Under the pieces are notes generated by a model. The model was not told where the DNA came from. It was given only the letters and a program-made list of their open reading frames with translations, and searched no databases. The position numbers and the translations under genes are program-made. DNA of 64,000 nt, from assembly GCF_901933205.1 (NCBI RefSeq), contig NC_044572.1:62840965-62904964 (forward strand), read 5' to 3'. Below, piece after piece: positions 1 to 14,300 of this stretch (position 1 is the stretch's first letter; every line of letters begins with the position of its first letter). This DNA is from Camarhynchus parvulus. Taxonomy: Eukaryota > Chordata > Aves > Passeriformes > Thraupidae.

Positions 1-3000
1 AGTGAAGGCATTCATACTCCTCCGCCTTCATCAGTCACCAGTGAAGGGGTAAAAAGAAACAGGCAGCTGTAGATGAAACTCTTCTCTCCTAGTTCCTGCA
101 GCTTTAGTCCCACAGGCTGCCCTGCTGCACTCTGTAAATCACCAGGAGCCTTTTAGGGAGAACGAGCCCTCATGTTTTGTGTGTACTTAAACACAAATCT
201 GCTCTCCAAATTTTCTTGACAAGGTTTCTTTGTGTATTGCAGAGAAACAAAGGGCATAATTTAATTTTTCTGTAGATGCTGCCAATTTTCTTTTTTTATA
301 CATGCTACCTTAAAGGCAGATTTAGAGGGAAGGCATTTTGGCATCAGTGTGAGTCAGCGAACCTTTCCATCGATTTACAAGTTCTGACAAAACCTGCTTT
401 TCAGACACTGCTTTTGATGCACTCCAGGGCTCTGGTAAAGTGGATTTCGTTCTGTCTGGCCATCTCTGTCATTAGAAGAACCTGTTGGGAAAAAGAGGTT
501 TTTCTGTTGCTTCAGGACAAAATGCAAAACTGGTGTCTTTAATTTGTCCCTGTAGATAATGTGAAAGTTCAAACTGACCCAGGATATTTCTTCCATTTTT
601 ATTTCTTCAGTTCCAGGTGAGCGTGGTGTCTTTGCAAAGCAGGATTTACATAATCTGGATATTAGGACAGATGTCAATTTTTTTTAATGTAGCTTTAAAG
701 AACAGGAATAACCGAATGTTCTTTCCTCTATTTCAGAGCTAAAAATATTTATTGCATCTTGGGTGTTCTTTTTTTTTTTTTTTTTAATCAGAATATTTAA
801 TCTTTTGGTTGGAAGGGCTCCTGGCATTACTGGAGACAATTTGATCAAATGCATGTTCAGTCTAGGTCAGAAAAGAGTTTTGTGCAGCCTAACAGCTGTT
901 ACCTGCCATTTATTCACTGAACAGAGGAGATTGATGTGCTTTATTGGGCCAGCACAGCTCTCGATTGCAATGTCCTTTAAGTTACTTTCCAAAGAATCTG
1001 ATTTAAATATGCATAACTAACAAAAGAGCTCTTGGAACAGGGTATGTATTTAAAACCCCATAATAATTTATGTTTCTGGCTGGAATGAAAGCACCTGGCT
1101 TGTTTATTATGACCTGTTACTGGCTGCTCCTGTTGAAGACATTCCCTCAGCAGTGGGTAGGATGTGCAAGACCAGGGAAGCAACTATGGGAAGAATGGAA
1201 AAAAGTTTTAATTCTGTCCTCTGAGTCCTGATTTCTTTTGCTAATGCTTGTTGCAAAAGGAGGCTGCAGTGTGATTACAGAAGATTTGATTCTGTACAAG
1301 TATCTTCATGAGTTTCTGTATGATTTTGAATTTCTGGTAACCAGTGTGCTACTAATGGAGAAACCATCTTTTGCCATTCGGAGAAACTGTATGGACATTA
1401 CCTTTTTTTCTTGTTGTATGAGTAACAGAATTAGGACAGACTTTCCTCCCTTTTTTCCATCTATTTCAAGTTGCGCCGACTGGATACATAATCCTTTTAA
1501 AATCTCTTTGCACTGGAAACATCCATGTTTAGCAACAATTCAGAAACAAATATCCCTGCTCTTGCACTTCTGTGTCTTGGCAGTGATCCTTAGGGACCAG
1601 AACATGGTCTTTCCACTGCTGTAGCTAGGGGCAGCATTGGTGTATCAAACTCCAGAGCTTTGGAGCAGATGCATTGGCTGTTGCTTGGCTGGCTGGCTGC
1701 CCAGGCAGCCCACTCTTAATTCTACCACTCAAGCTGGAAAATAGTTATCTTTTGGGGAAACTACATCTCTGGTTATAATAGCAACTTACACTCCTGTCTC
1801 TGACATTTGCTCCCTGTGCAGCTCTGGTGCCTAGAGTGGCAGTAGCTGCCCTGGACAAGGCTGCTCTGCAGTTCTGGTGTCAATTGAAAGTCATAGGTAA
1901 CACACACAGAGCGATGCAGTGGCTGTGGAGGTGGTGGTGGGCAGAGCAGGAGCGCATATTGTCATGGAGAGCTGTGTGGACCTTTTCACACCAGTTTCTT
2001 TTCACTGCATTGTGAGTGAAAAGAAAAAAAAAAAAAGAAAAAAGTAGCAATTCTCATACCAAGATGGTGTCATGATCATCCCAAGGCAGAACTGTGCTTT
2101 CAGTTGCATTTAGGAAGTCTGGGCCCTTGCTGGTGCAGGTGGACCTGAGGAAGAAGTCTGTGGGTTTGAGAGCTGGATTTGGCTTAGTCTCAATCTTAAA
2201 ACTTTCTATTTTAAATTTAAAATACTGACCCTCCATAATCAACCTTTTAGGCTTGTTTTCTTGAACTAACGGAAAGAATAAATTGTTAAAGCAAATTTAA
2301 AAGATCAGGACCATGCATATTAGCCAGACACAGTGCTTGTTTCTGTGCTGACTTTAAAAGCAGTGCTTTCCTTTCCCATGATAGAGCTGGATTTGTAGCA
2401 GTTGGCTCTAAGTTTCTATTGTATGCCTTTCAATTTTTAAGCAATTTGTTTTCACCACAAGTTTGTTTCTGGAGCAGCTTGCATGGCAGAGTGGGAGACT
2501 TTTTTAATGGAAAGGTATGAGCTGTCATTCCTTTCTACATGCTGTGAGGTGTGGAAATATAATTATTGGTGTTTACACAGGAGGAAGTGCAAGCACAGAG
2601 CCATTCTGTGTGAGGCTGGCCAGGAGAGCCAGCGCAGGCTTGGATGAGAAACAGCAGCACCCAGTGCCCCTCTCAGGCCCTTGGGAATGCCTTGGCCTGT
2701 CCTGCTGGGCTGGCTGCCTTGGTGGGGAATTGGAGGTGGGAGGAATACAAAGGTGACTGGGACAGAGCACATTTGGTCAGAAATTACTATTGTTCAGAAT
2801 CAGTGGCATCATTTATTTAATGCATTATTTCAGTTCAGTCTGGGTCCCATTTTCTTTTTGCAAAGGCACTGCAGAGGAAGTTTGTAGATGTGCGAGATTG
2901 CATCGCTGCTGCTTCAAACCAAATTTACCCGAACACAAAGGCGTCACCCCAGTTTTAAAAATCTGTGTATGTAGGGTTTTTCACGTTCAAACAGTTACTA

Positions 3001-4116
3001 ACTTTAATGCTGAGAAACCTCAGCCTGAAAGGAAACCTTTTTATAGTCACCCATGTGAAGGAGTATAAATAGATCTGTAGATTGAAGGGCTCTTTCATCC
3101 CCTGTCTGGAGCAGCCAGGACAGTGGCTGCTTGTGTTGTAGAGCTGGTGGGTTTTCAGATTCCTTGGAATCTGCAGAAGCCAATTAAGGAAAAAGTAGTT
3201 GGTGCTTTAAAGTACAATGCAGTATATAAATTTTCAGTTGCCTGCTTCCTTCTTCCCCAACACTTTTTTTTTTTGGTGTGTTTAATGAACAAGTCCCACA
3301 CTTTCAACAAATTCATCTCCATTGTCCTTTTTTGTTTTGCCTTTTTTTTAGTGGAAACTGTGACTCATAAAATATTTTAATCCTCGTTACTGAGCATCAT
3401 TAAAATGAAGATTGTTCCCCAACAGTGTGGTTTTGATTTAAGAACTCTTCATGCTGTGAGTGCCCTCTGCATTGAAGAATGACATGTAACAAGTTGATGA
3501 AATTAGAAGTTTTATAAGACATAGTATGCATAACTTTTTCTTACGTGAAGTAACATACTTTGTGATTTTTAATTCTCTTTGCTTTTATACACGCAGGCAC
3601 ATCTTACCTGACAATATATGAAGCACATTAAACTACTAGTTAAGGTAGAAAAGGGGATTAGAAAAACAAATTACATGTTTGAAAAGTAAGATTGTCTTTC
3701 AAAAAGTGTCCAGTCCTTGAAAGCAGATATGACTTAGGATGAAGAAAATGTATTTTGGGAGGACGATGGGGATGCTGCTTAGTCCCTCTGCCTAAGATAT
3801 TCTTGTTAAAAGGGGACAGATGAGCATCGAGCTCTTATGTATGTTCAGTAGGTGTGGTGCAGGGGTCATGGGCTGGGAGGGCGGCGGTGGCTTTGGCATT
3901 TGGTGCCACGTCCCAGCCTTTGGCCAGAAGCCTGCGTTGGGCTGGCCCTGCCTTTGGACACAGGTTTGTGCTCTTGGTCATGGGATTCCCTGCTTTGCAG
4001 GAGACAGCAAAGGGAGAGGAGTGTGGCGTGCACATGGCTTGTTAACACCTGCATGCTGTATTTTGGGGAATTTCTTTCACTGTTTCTTCCAGGGGACTAC
4101 TTAGCATGTGCGTATC
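1..4116. other. Intronic sequence without recognisable genes
   Basis: Read in six frames, this stretch shows only short chance frames. It is AT-rich with scattered T runs (769-785; an interrupted A-rich patch near 2022-2043). No interspersed repeat or splice-flanked coding segment was recognised. A mildly GC-richer patch at about 2580-2770 has few CpG and no gene-like signal. Confidence 0.7.
769..785. repeat. Poly(T) homopolymer, 17 nt
   Basis: Seventeen consecutive T after GGGTGTTC. No retrotransposed sequence is recognisable on either side, so it is treated as simple sequence in the intron. Confidence 0.9.
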
Positions 4117-4597
4117 TTCCTTCCTTCCTTCCTTCCTTCCTTCCTTCCTTCCTTCCTTCCTTCCTTCCTTCCTTCCTTCCTTCCTTCCTTCCTTCCTTCC
4201 TTCCTTCCTTCCTTCCTTCCTTCCTTCCTTCCTTCCTTCCTTCCTTCCTTCCTTCCTTCCTTCCTTCCTTCCTTCCTTCCTTCCTTCCTTCCTTCCTGCC
4301 TGCCTGCCTGCCTGCCTTCCTGCCTGCCTTCCTGCCTGCCTGCCTTCCTTTCCTTCCTTCCTTCCTTTCCTTCCTTCCTTCCTTCCTTCCTTCCTTCCTT
4401 CCTTCCTTCCTTCCTTCCTTCCTTCCTTCCTTCCTTCCTTCCTTCCTTCCTTCCTTCCTTCCTTCCTTCCTTCCTTCCTTCCTTCCTTCCTTCCTTCCTC
4501 CCTCCCTCCCTCCCTCCCTCCCTCCCTCCCTCCCTCCCTCCCTCCCCCCCCCCCCTCCCTCCCTCCCCCCTCCCTCCCTCCCTCCCTCCCTCCCTCC
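4117..4597. repeat. Compound TTCC/TGCC/TCCC microsatellite, about 481 bp
   Basis: The tract begins with 45 uninterrupted TTCC units (4117-4296). A TGCC-rich patch follows (five TGCC, then mixed TTCC/TGCC to 4344). Two TTTCC slips occur at about 4349 and 4366, then 32 more TTCC units (4371-4498). Eleven TCCC units (4499-4542), a C12 run (4544-4555) and more TCCC to 4597 close it. Apart from ten G bases in the TGCC units, one strand is pure pyrimidine and the other pure purine (GGAA). Long open frames through it on both strands (PSFL-type and EGRK-type repeats) come from the 4-bp unit and are not genes. Assembly length is likely unreliable here. Confidence 0.98.
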
Positions 4598-7249
4598 TTT
4601 ACGGGTCATGTCCTGTAACAGTGACAGGCTTAATAGTGGCCCTAAATTTTTAAATACAGGTTGTGAAAGAAAGAAAACAAAAACACAAAAAAGGAGAAGG
4701 GGAAAAGAAAGTGCAAATAAAGCAGATGCGTGCAACATCCTGTGCTTTTACCCAACACTTAATTTTTAAAGCGTTTTTTCTTTACCCACAAATGCCTCTT
4801 CCCTTAAAGAGAAATACTTTAGAAGCTGCACAGTCATAAGTACTGGACACATCACTGGGAAATGAAGATAGACTATAAAATGCATAACAGCATAAATCCT
4901 TCAAGTTAGTAATTAAAGAAATGGCAGGCAATTTTTTTAACCTTTTCATGCACTACCATTTTGCATGCAGCAAGCTTAAGATGGATAAGTTTTTCTTAAT
5001 TTCTTTTAAAATTGTCTGCGTGGGACTCCTTGCCTCACCATGGCTATAAACTCATAAAGGGTAGAGGTTACATTTAGAAACCATCCAATTTAAAAGGGAA
5101 CTGGGCGGGAGGTAGGAAACAATGCTGAGTGGGATGCTTAAATTGCTCAGGATGTTGTAAATAGAGTTGCCGCCTTTGATCTTGTGAAGGGCCGCAGAGA
5201 TGCCTTTGCTTTGACCAAAGGATGTTGGAAGCAAGTGGCAAGAAATCACCCACCTTCCATCCTGTTTTCCACAGTTGTTACTTGGCTTATGACTGGTGTT
5301 ATTAAGGAGGTGTAAGGAAGCAGCTCAGACAAGGCTTCCCTTTAGGGTCTTGTTGCGGCTGGAGAATTAGAGAGCGTGTTTGTTTCTGGTCTGTTCAGAT
5401 GTTTTATGGCAGTCCGTTGTTGCTCGCTGCCTGCTCAGGCTGGCTACTGGCTCTCATTAGGTGTAACATCAGGCTGCTGCTTAGGAAGGAAAAAAGAGAT
5501 GAAAGCTCCTGCATAACTGGAGAGAGAGCCTGAATGAAAAGTTAATATTGGGAGATGGCCTGTATGTTGTGCAGAGTAGAAAGTAACTTGCATGTAAAGA
5601 CCTTGCATAGCTGAAGCAGGGAATGCTTATGTGTATACATATATATTTATACACATATAAAACAGTAAGAAAATATAATACATACACAGAAATATTTTTT
5701 AAAGAAATACTTTGAATTCCTCCCCCCCCCCTTTTTTTTTAAATTAGGATTTAGATGGAGGCAGTGTTTCAAGGATGTAAATTGGCTGAAGCCAGAGACA
5801 CAGAGGCATCTCTGGCTTTTGGTGAAGAAATTTAGTGGTGAACAAAGAGGACCCTGTCTCAGCATGCTGCTGCCTGCCGTGCACTGGGGAGGCAGAAGTG
5901 GCTTTCTAGTGTCACCCATACATACAGCCTTGCCCTGTGCAGAAACTGTGGCTTCCCCACTCTCATGGGCCAGTCCTTTCTTCTTCAGCCTTTTGTTTCA
6001 ATGGAGGACAGCACCATCAATGAACAAAAGGACTTTTGCTGCTGGATGGTTACCTTGCCTCATGTGATAGCAGTTTCAAACCACAGCGTGTGCCTTTTCT
6101 GAGGAGCAAAGGCAGCCAATTTTGATTGAACCAGATTCAGCTGGGGACAAGTGGCTTCTCAAAATGCAGTGCTGCAATCATTCAAAGATGCTTTTAATTG
6201 TCATAAATTAGAATTGCTGTCTCTTGTCTTATACAGCACGATGTCAGTGCTGGTAGATGGGCAGTTACTTGTTTGGATGTTTTTTATATACAAGACACTG
6301 CCTGCATTATTTAGACAACTGCATATGGGGGAATTAGTTTTTTAAAAAACACCTCTTCCTGTGGTGATAATATCATGTCTTTACAGCAAATATAGTAAAT
6401 TGGTTTCTTAAACATTCCTGGTTATTTACAGAAGCAATCTTTCCAAGTATCAGGGAGGTTGTAAACTAGAAGACCTGATGCTAACCTGCACTAAATTCCA
6501 GTGAAGTTGGGGGCAGAAAATATTTTCAAGCATTTACTAGAAAGATACGTATTGTATGTGAATAATTACATTCAAATAATAATCATAGTTTTTGCAAGCT
6601 ACTGTATTTTAACTTGTCTGGGGTCCATTATGGTGCGGTTCATAAACAAGATGAAACTATGTGGCTAATAACATGAAATGTTTCCTGCTTTGATCTAATC
6701 AGATGCCTGTCTCAAGCTGGTGGTTTAGATCTTCATCAGAGGAGATGAGGATGTCGGAAATAAGTCCTCTGGAGTGTTTCTCTCTTGGCAATTAGCCACG
6801 GGAGCTCCATTATTACTGTTTGCCTGGATCAAATGAGGTCAATGGCGTGAGCTTCCTGCATGAGATCTTTCTTAGAAGCAGCAGCAGATGGTAACTGTGA
6901 ACATCTCCATCCTGCAGGTCTGTGTCCTGACAGCAGCCACAGGATACAGTCTAGAACCTCAGAGGGAGGGGTGGGAAAAGCAGACAAATGACTATGGGGC
7001 CTCTGAGGAAAACAGCAGTTTGACCGTATTGCTCTGCCTTAAGATAAATATTCACAGCTTTCAGAAAGTTGTGATGATGATGGTAAAAGAACAAGGCTTG
7101 CATGAGTGGGAGGCCTGCTCACTTCAGGATTAAGATCACAGTGGCAGCCACCTGAAATTCAACTTAAGTTTTGCTGTGCCATTTTAAGGAAAACTGCTTC
7201 AATGTTGACTAAAAAATGAATGCATTAAAAGCAGTGCCTCCATGCCTGT

Positions 7250-8302
7250 ATGCAAATATACAAGTATAAGGTTTTTATTCTTCTACCTCATGATGAATTT
7301 CTATTATGTTTATGAATAAAAAAAAATTATTTAGGTCTGTAATCTTAACGGTGAATTTGTGTGTAGAATATTCCCTTAAAATGTCTGTAGGAGTTCCCAT
7401 AGCACCTGACAGTGTCCTCATGAGGGATCCTGGTCAGATGAATGAGACACTGATACCTTCTGCAAATGTATTTGTTCAGTTTTAGTAGTCGTGTAATCCA
7501 CTGACTTCCATCTCTCTAGAATAAACAGCAGAAATGAGAAAAATTGTATATTTGATAAATGAACTGTTGATGGAGCATCTTTAACCCTGTGACCTCTCAT
7601 GCAGTTTCTGCTATGCAGTATAATTAAGTTGCCTTGTCAGTTGAGGAAACAGTCTTATTTAAAAATAATACTTAAATATGCAAATACTTTTTGTGACAGT
7701 AAACAGTGAACTTCATGAGTATGTCAACAAATAACATGATTTTTTGAAGTTTGTCGAAGTGGGGGGTTTGGGTATTTTTGTAGAAGATCCTCATTGAACT
7801 TGAGTGAGTCCATCCATTGAGTCCTTCCATCCCAAATTTAAGTGCACTTAATGACAAAAGTGAGTTGGGTGGTTTAACTTTAAAAGCCAGGGTTTTTTAG
7901 TTATGTAGTTCTTTCTGGAGCTGGGACATACTAACCAGAGCTCTCTCCTGACGAGTCACTTGCAACTGGAGACAGGCATTTGGATTTGGATTCCAGCATA
8001 TCCTCTAAGTTGGTATGTTCCCATCCAGTTAGATTATGTAAATGGTTTTATTGGCCTTTATTCCTTCTCTTCCCTTAGAGACGTGTGCCCTGCTGCAGTG
8101 GCTCAGGAGTGGATCCTGGAGTTTCTCTGAAGTGGAACAGATGTGCCCTCGGATGCAGGAAAAGATAGCAAAGAAAGCTAGGGTTTAATTGAGAGAATTC
8201 CTCAGACCTGGCACCCACCCTTGCACCTTGGTATACCCTAACCAGGTTTTTCTGGGCAGAGGCAAAATTGCTTAGTGGGAATACAGTTTCAGCTATTTGC
8301 AT
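7250..8302. promoter_or_regulatory. Three exact POU octamer motifs in about 1 kb
   Basis: ATGCAAAT occurs at 7250-7257 and 7678-7685, and its reverse complement at 8295-8302. The octamer is the core POU-family (OCT) site, and JARID2 is known to be expressed in pluripotent cells under OCT4-linked control. Other exact copies lie at 19802-19809, 21539-21546 and 62239-62246. About two to three copies are expected by chance in 64 kb of AT-rich DNA, so six is only a mild excess. Function is inference. Confidence 0.25.
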
Positions 8303-11300
8303 GGTATTTGTATGGATATTTTCAGAATCTTCTTGATCAACTTGAAAATTCTTCACTTGTGTGGATAAATCAGATTTCATTTTGAAATCAGCATTACCTG
8401 ATCATGTGGTGGTAGGGGGAAGTTTGGAAAATGTCAACTCTGTGGCTGAACAAAATGGTGGAAAAAACAACACACACAGAGAGCAAAGCCCAGAATATTT
8501 TAATTTTTTGGTCTTTGTGAAATCTGGAGATACAGTATTAGTTTTTGAACCTTGTCCATAGTTAAGGAATCCTTTGCACAGGGTAACTGGTGTAGTGAAA
8601 TAACATTGAAAAAAGAAAGGCGGAGAAATCTGCCAGAGAAGAGAAATGTACAATAATATCTCAGTGAGGCAATAAAATTACTTCAGTCTTTCAGCACGCT
8701 GATGCTGGTGGCTAAAGATAATCTAACACTTGTTGCTGAGGAGTGTGGTTTTCTGATGAGCTGATTTTAAGAAATGAGGATATGAAATACTTAGAGGATA
8801 TTGTCTTCTGTCTCTGAAAGGAAAGATACCATCTCACTCATATAGGCTGGTTGAAATTTTAATTAAACTCAAGCCAAAAAGCATTGCTGAATAGACGAAA
8901 GCAAATTCATTTAGGGACTGAAGAGACTGAGGATGAGGGATTTCTATGTGAGAAAGATAAGGAAACATTATTTAATATGTTTATGCCATGTCTATAGTCA
9001 AAATATTTCAATGCCAAAATCTTTCAGTAAAAACTGGGTTCCAGTTGGGATGTCAGGGATGTAGGATGCAAAAGAGTCGAAAGGCAGGGAAGGAACACGG
9101 TCGCTTACAGGAAGGAAAATAGTTGTGAAGGGAAGAAGAATGATTGCCTCTCCTCCTGTCATGCCTTGTTTTCTTCCTGCTCCTTCAGCTGACTGAGTTG
9201 GCAGACACGTACAAGCAAATGCTCTTTAATTTTTGTTTTGGTAATCCCTCCTCCCCACCCGCAGCTTTCTGTCGTAGATGGCTCCTGCCTCTGATTGATG
9301 CTGCAAGGCAGGCTCTGGGAGGGGAGCACAGTGCCTGGCACTGGCCAGGCTCAGTGGAGCACAGGATGGAGCGCAGTGGCTGTGGAAGCGGCGCCTCCCA
9401 GATCGGCATTAGCGGGATAACTGACAGACAGCATGCCTGCTCCTGTACAAAGAGCAGAGTTTAGGCATGGTTGCGATGATGTGTTGAAGTAAACTATGTT
9501 ATGATTATACTGCTACATTCTTGGCAGGCTTACCGTAAACCATAGTGTGCTTTTTGGTGTGTACGTGGCTTTTTTTTCCCTTTCGTATGGCTAAGCAGAT
9601 TAGTTAATGCCTGCCTTTCATGAGCCTAGGCTTTCATCCTTAATGCTGGGGTTAAACTGCATTCAAGCTGTCTGTAGCCTGTGAAGGTCACACTACCATT
9701 TTGATTTCCTCTCCCCATGTTATGAGCCTCCTGCAGGAGCGGGTGTGGAAGGGTCACGCAGCCCTGATGCAGAGGCTGAGCCTGACCCTACTCCTCCTGC
9801 TCTGCTTAAGGGATGCCCTTCTACTCTTAAATGATTTTTCAGAATAAGCAGGTTCGTGTTTTTTTTCCTCAAAACCACCCTTGTCCTCATCGTTGTGCTT
9901 AACTGTATGTCACTAAATACTCAGCTCTAAAGGCACCAACTCAGAAGTAGGACATGCATTTCTCTCCTCACTTTAAGATCTCGTGGCTTGGCTTTAACAG
10001 GCAGGCAGCTCCCACCTTGGCATGTCTGAGTGAAATCGATTGCCCTGACATAGGCTTCTGCTCCAAGGTTTTGTGCTCAGGAGGACTCTGCTTCCTCCAG
10101 CCTATCCATATTTACATATGCCCAGCCTGGACTAGGCTACCTTTCCTCTTCCCTCCTGTGTCACAGCATCGCTGCTGTCTCACTCACTGGCTGCCTGAAC
10201 ATCCGCCATCTGGTCCTAAAAACCAAATGAGAGCGGTGTGTTGTTTTAATTATTTTCTACTTGTGTGGTCAGGAGGTTATTTGGTCTGGTGAGCTCTACT
10301 TCAGGCAAGCCCTTGCTCTCATTAATACCACCTTGCATACATCCTGCACTAGTACAGGAATGGTTGAGTTATCCACTTGTGTGGCCGGCTCTTGATATGA
10401 TACAGTGGCCAGTATTTACAATTATAAGAGGAAGCTGTTAGATGTGGATTATCCTGTATTTTTCTCCAGTGATGGTAATTATCGACATAAATTTCAGTTT
10501 AATCCCAGGACTGAAGTCTTGCTAAAAATTTACACATAAAAATTCCATTATCCAGAAGTAAATTTGGCTCATTTAGATTTTGAAACTGTATTTATTAAAG
10601 AGCCTCTTTTCTGATTTGGAGGAATCCTGCACAAGTCTTTGTAAAACACATCAGGCTTATCAAAAGGTGTAAAACTTGATGGAAGAAGAGAGCAAAAGCT
10701 ACAAATAAGAAAAATAGTTTTGTCAGCTTCTCAGACAAGGGATAATTTTTCACTTGAACAGACAAAGCAAACAACTTGCAGCTGAACACTGAAGCTGGAA
10801 ATGCCTGTGCAAGATATTCGGCATGACTTTTAAATTTCATGCATCCTTGATGGAGTCCTGTGGTCAAGGCAACCCATCAGACAGTCACAGCAGGCAAACT
10901 CCTGCCTCCAAATCTAAACAGATAAATGGCAGATTCAAAAATACTTTCACGTTCTAATTATTGATACACACTTCACTGCAGCAGCTTGGTATACTGCAGA
11001 AACAGGGCTGGACAGGGTTTTGTTTCACTCTGGTTCCCATTGTGTTTCTTGATTTCAGAAAAACAAACCCTAAGGGGATGTAGCTGGAGGAAAACAGTGG
11101 TAATTAGGGGCACTGTGCACTGAATTTGGCTGGGACTGTTGAAGCTGGCTTTACTTCCAGCTGCTGCTGCAGCAGAGACAGCTCCTTTTGTTCATGCTGG
11201 GAATCATAAAGGACTTGTTGCACCTTGAGAGCAAGAATAGCTGCTCACGTTGTCGCAAGATTAAGCTGACATGCCTCCAAGTCACTGCAGGGCTTCTGAG

Positions 11301-14300
11301 TCACTGTTTAGATGGTATGTTTAGTGAAGGCCCTTTCAAAAGGAATAAATCCTTTCGATGTGTCTATGAGAGTTCAGTATTGTCAAGTTACAATTTGAAA
11401 TGGTGGAGATTTCTTTTATCTCTTGGGAAGCTAAATAGCTCAAATTCCTGGGGCTTCTTTAATGAAGAGACCCTAAATTTTTATATTTACTTTAATTTTT
11501 TATTTAATAGCAAAAGTCTTCTCAAATATGCTGTTCATATGTCCCATATTAAGAAATATGGAAGGGGGGGGAAAAGTGAAAAGAACGCAACGTCTTTATA
11601 TGTAAAAAGGAATGTTCTCCACGTCATCAGCATGTTACAGAGCCCTTGGACATTTTGTGGTTGATGACAGGACACAAAGGAAATTCAGACTTCTGCATCT
11701 GAGTTAGGCAGCCTGGGTTTCACAGTGAGCTAATACACAGCTACTCCTGTGAGAAATCTGTGAATGGTGTAATGCACAAATCTGTGTTACAAGGAAACTC
11801 CAAAACATGTTCTCAGTAAATTAACGAGGAGGTTTAGTGTAGGCTTCAGCATGCATTTCAGAAAAAACCCCACCCATCCAAAAGTGTTTGTGGTTTCTGA
11901 GTTCTCTCACACCGCCTCTGCAGATCCCTGTGATGCAAACCAGGTTTTGATGAATTAATCTTCCTTCTGTCCATGTGTTTGCCACCTCGCTCAGAAACAG
12001 GGCACAGCTGGGGAAGAGGGGCTGTGCCTGAAAGGAGTGATGAGTGGGAGTCATCAATAATTGTTATTTTCCACAGAATAATTCAGGTGTGGTTTTGGAT
12101 GAAAAGGGTATTTCATGGCAATTCTTGAGTCGGTATAAATCATGTATATATCGTCATGTTAAGGGTCCTCATCTGTGTTTTTGTTTGTTGGTTCAGTCTT
12201 TTTGTTTGGAGTTTTTAGGGCATTTTTAGGTGGGTCTTCTTGTTTGTTAGTTTTAAATACTGCAACTTGAATGCATGCTTCCTGTTGTGCAAATTTTCAC
12301 TGAACTCAGCAGAAGCTACCTCCTGTCATTTCCCTTTGAAACTGATACAATTGACAAATCTTTCTCCAGTTTTCTCCCATCAGCTTAATTTTTAACTTTT
12401 CCTTTTTTCTGTGCAAGAGGCTGCAAGACATGTAGGTTATTTTAAAAAGTATTGGCTAATTTTAAAAGGCCTTGGATTGTCTCATTTTGAGAGAACAATT
12501 ACAACTTGTTCATGACCTTGTGTATTGGCTCCAGACCTCTGACTTCAATAGCCAGTACAAGTGTATACTGATTAAAAGGAGAAGTACTTGGAAGAAGTAT
12601 TTTGAGTATTTCAGAAATACCCTTATGTATGGTGCTTGATAAATGTTAAATGGGAAAATTTTGTGTCCTCAGTAAATTCCTCTTTTAAAATAAAAATAAT
12701 TGATGCAGCTGGCAATATAAATCCTGTACGTTCTTTTGTCCAAAGAACGTAAATGTTTCCACCTTTCAGGTATTTTAAAAGAAAAACAGCAAGGATTATA
12801 TCATCTCATTATACCAGAAGATATTTAGTATTTCTTGGAATATTGCTTGTTTGTTCTCTTGTATCTTTCCAGATGGACTAAAAATACTGTTTTGCCTTTT
12901 CAACAGTTTGCTACTGGCCGAGTAGTGTAGTATCAGAACAGCTGATCTGCAGGTTTAGCCTCCAACAAAAATCATGACATTTCAAAAGTCAACATTTTGC
13001 TATCCTTAAACCTTTATTTTGAGGTCAGATTTCAGCTCTGAAAATATTGTAGCAACCATAGTTAAGTTAAATAGTGAGGACTTGGGCATTCAGAAAAGTT
13101 GGTAAGGATTATTAATCTCTTTTTTTTTTTAATTGGGAAATATTTATTCCTTGCTACCCTGAAGCATCATTGCATGGATGCCCTGTGATGTGAAATCATG
13201 AACCATGTGCTTGACATGGAACATAGCCCTGAAAATACAAGTTTTATAAGGGGAATATTGGCAGAACACAAACTTTATTAATACTTGTGGTCAGTCTGCT
13301 CTAGTGTTTAAAATCCCTAGTTTCCATGTTACTTTGTAAATACAGCTTTGCTTAGCTTACTTGAAAAGTGACCCTTTGTGACTTTTGGATTTATGCATAC
13401 TTCTACTTTCACTCAGGCTTTTTTCTCCTAAGAAAAACCTGGGGACATTGTCTAAGATTTGAGATGAGAAGTGCTGGTTTTGCCTTGTCCAAGGAGAATT
13501 TGGATGTATAGTAAGACAGCCTTAAAAGAGCTTTTTTTTTTTTAATCTCTTCAGTAAGTAGAGACAGCATTTGCAAGTCACTCTTGGCAGGAGACAAGAC
13601 ACTGAAACATCTGACACTTGAATTCATCTCCGTTGAGAAAGTATTACATGTTTTGAAAGGTAAAGCCTGCCATTGAGGTGCTGTGTTCTGGTTATAAATA
13701 CTGTCTGGGGCACAGGTAGGGAGATGGTTTGGCTGTGCTGATCCCCGCTGGAAGACTCCTGCTCTGCTCCTGGCAGGTCCTGCATCACAAGGTGTGGAGG
13801 TGTGGGTAGGCCAACTCACTCAAGAGCAAGAGGTTAGAGAGGGCTCCTGCCTAGGGCATCTAAGGTGATGTCTTTCACTCTTTATTGGATATGATTGAAT
13901 TGACATGCCTGTATTTCTCTGTGCTATAAGTCTGCAAGTAAATGGAACCCATTGTGATACTAATCCCAGTTGATGGCAGAATGTTGGGGATACTGTTGCC
14001 TTTGCTCTCTCTCAAATATGGTGCTTTCTGTTCTGCCGGAGGATGCCTTTGGTGTAAGGTCAACCCCACATCTTATCTCTTAAGTCCTCCTTCCCTTGAG
14101 GGTATCATCAGGCATTCAACGTACAAATCCTCTAAGTCTTCTGAGGTGTTTTCCATATATGTTTTAAAAAGTTTATGTAATCTCAGTGAAGAGCTGCTTC
14201 TACCAAGTTGGCACACCTTATATTTGATTAAACCTTTGCTTTGTGCTTGAAGGACAGCTTGGCTTGCTTCACAAATCCACTGGGTTTCTCTGTTGGAGAC

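Noticed and set aside
3852..4769. A 305-codon open frame, and overlapping frames of 170-213 codons on both strands
   Set aside because: They consist almost wholly of translation of the TTCC/TCCC microsatellite (PSFL, GREG and similar repeats). A 4-bp unit without stops leaves all frames open. There are no splice sites or domains.
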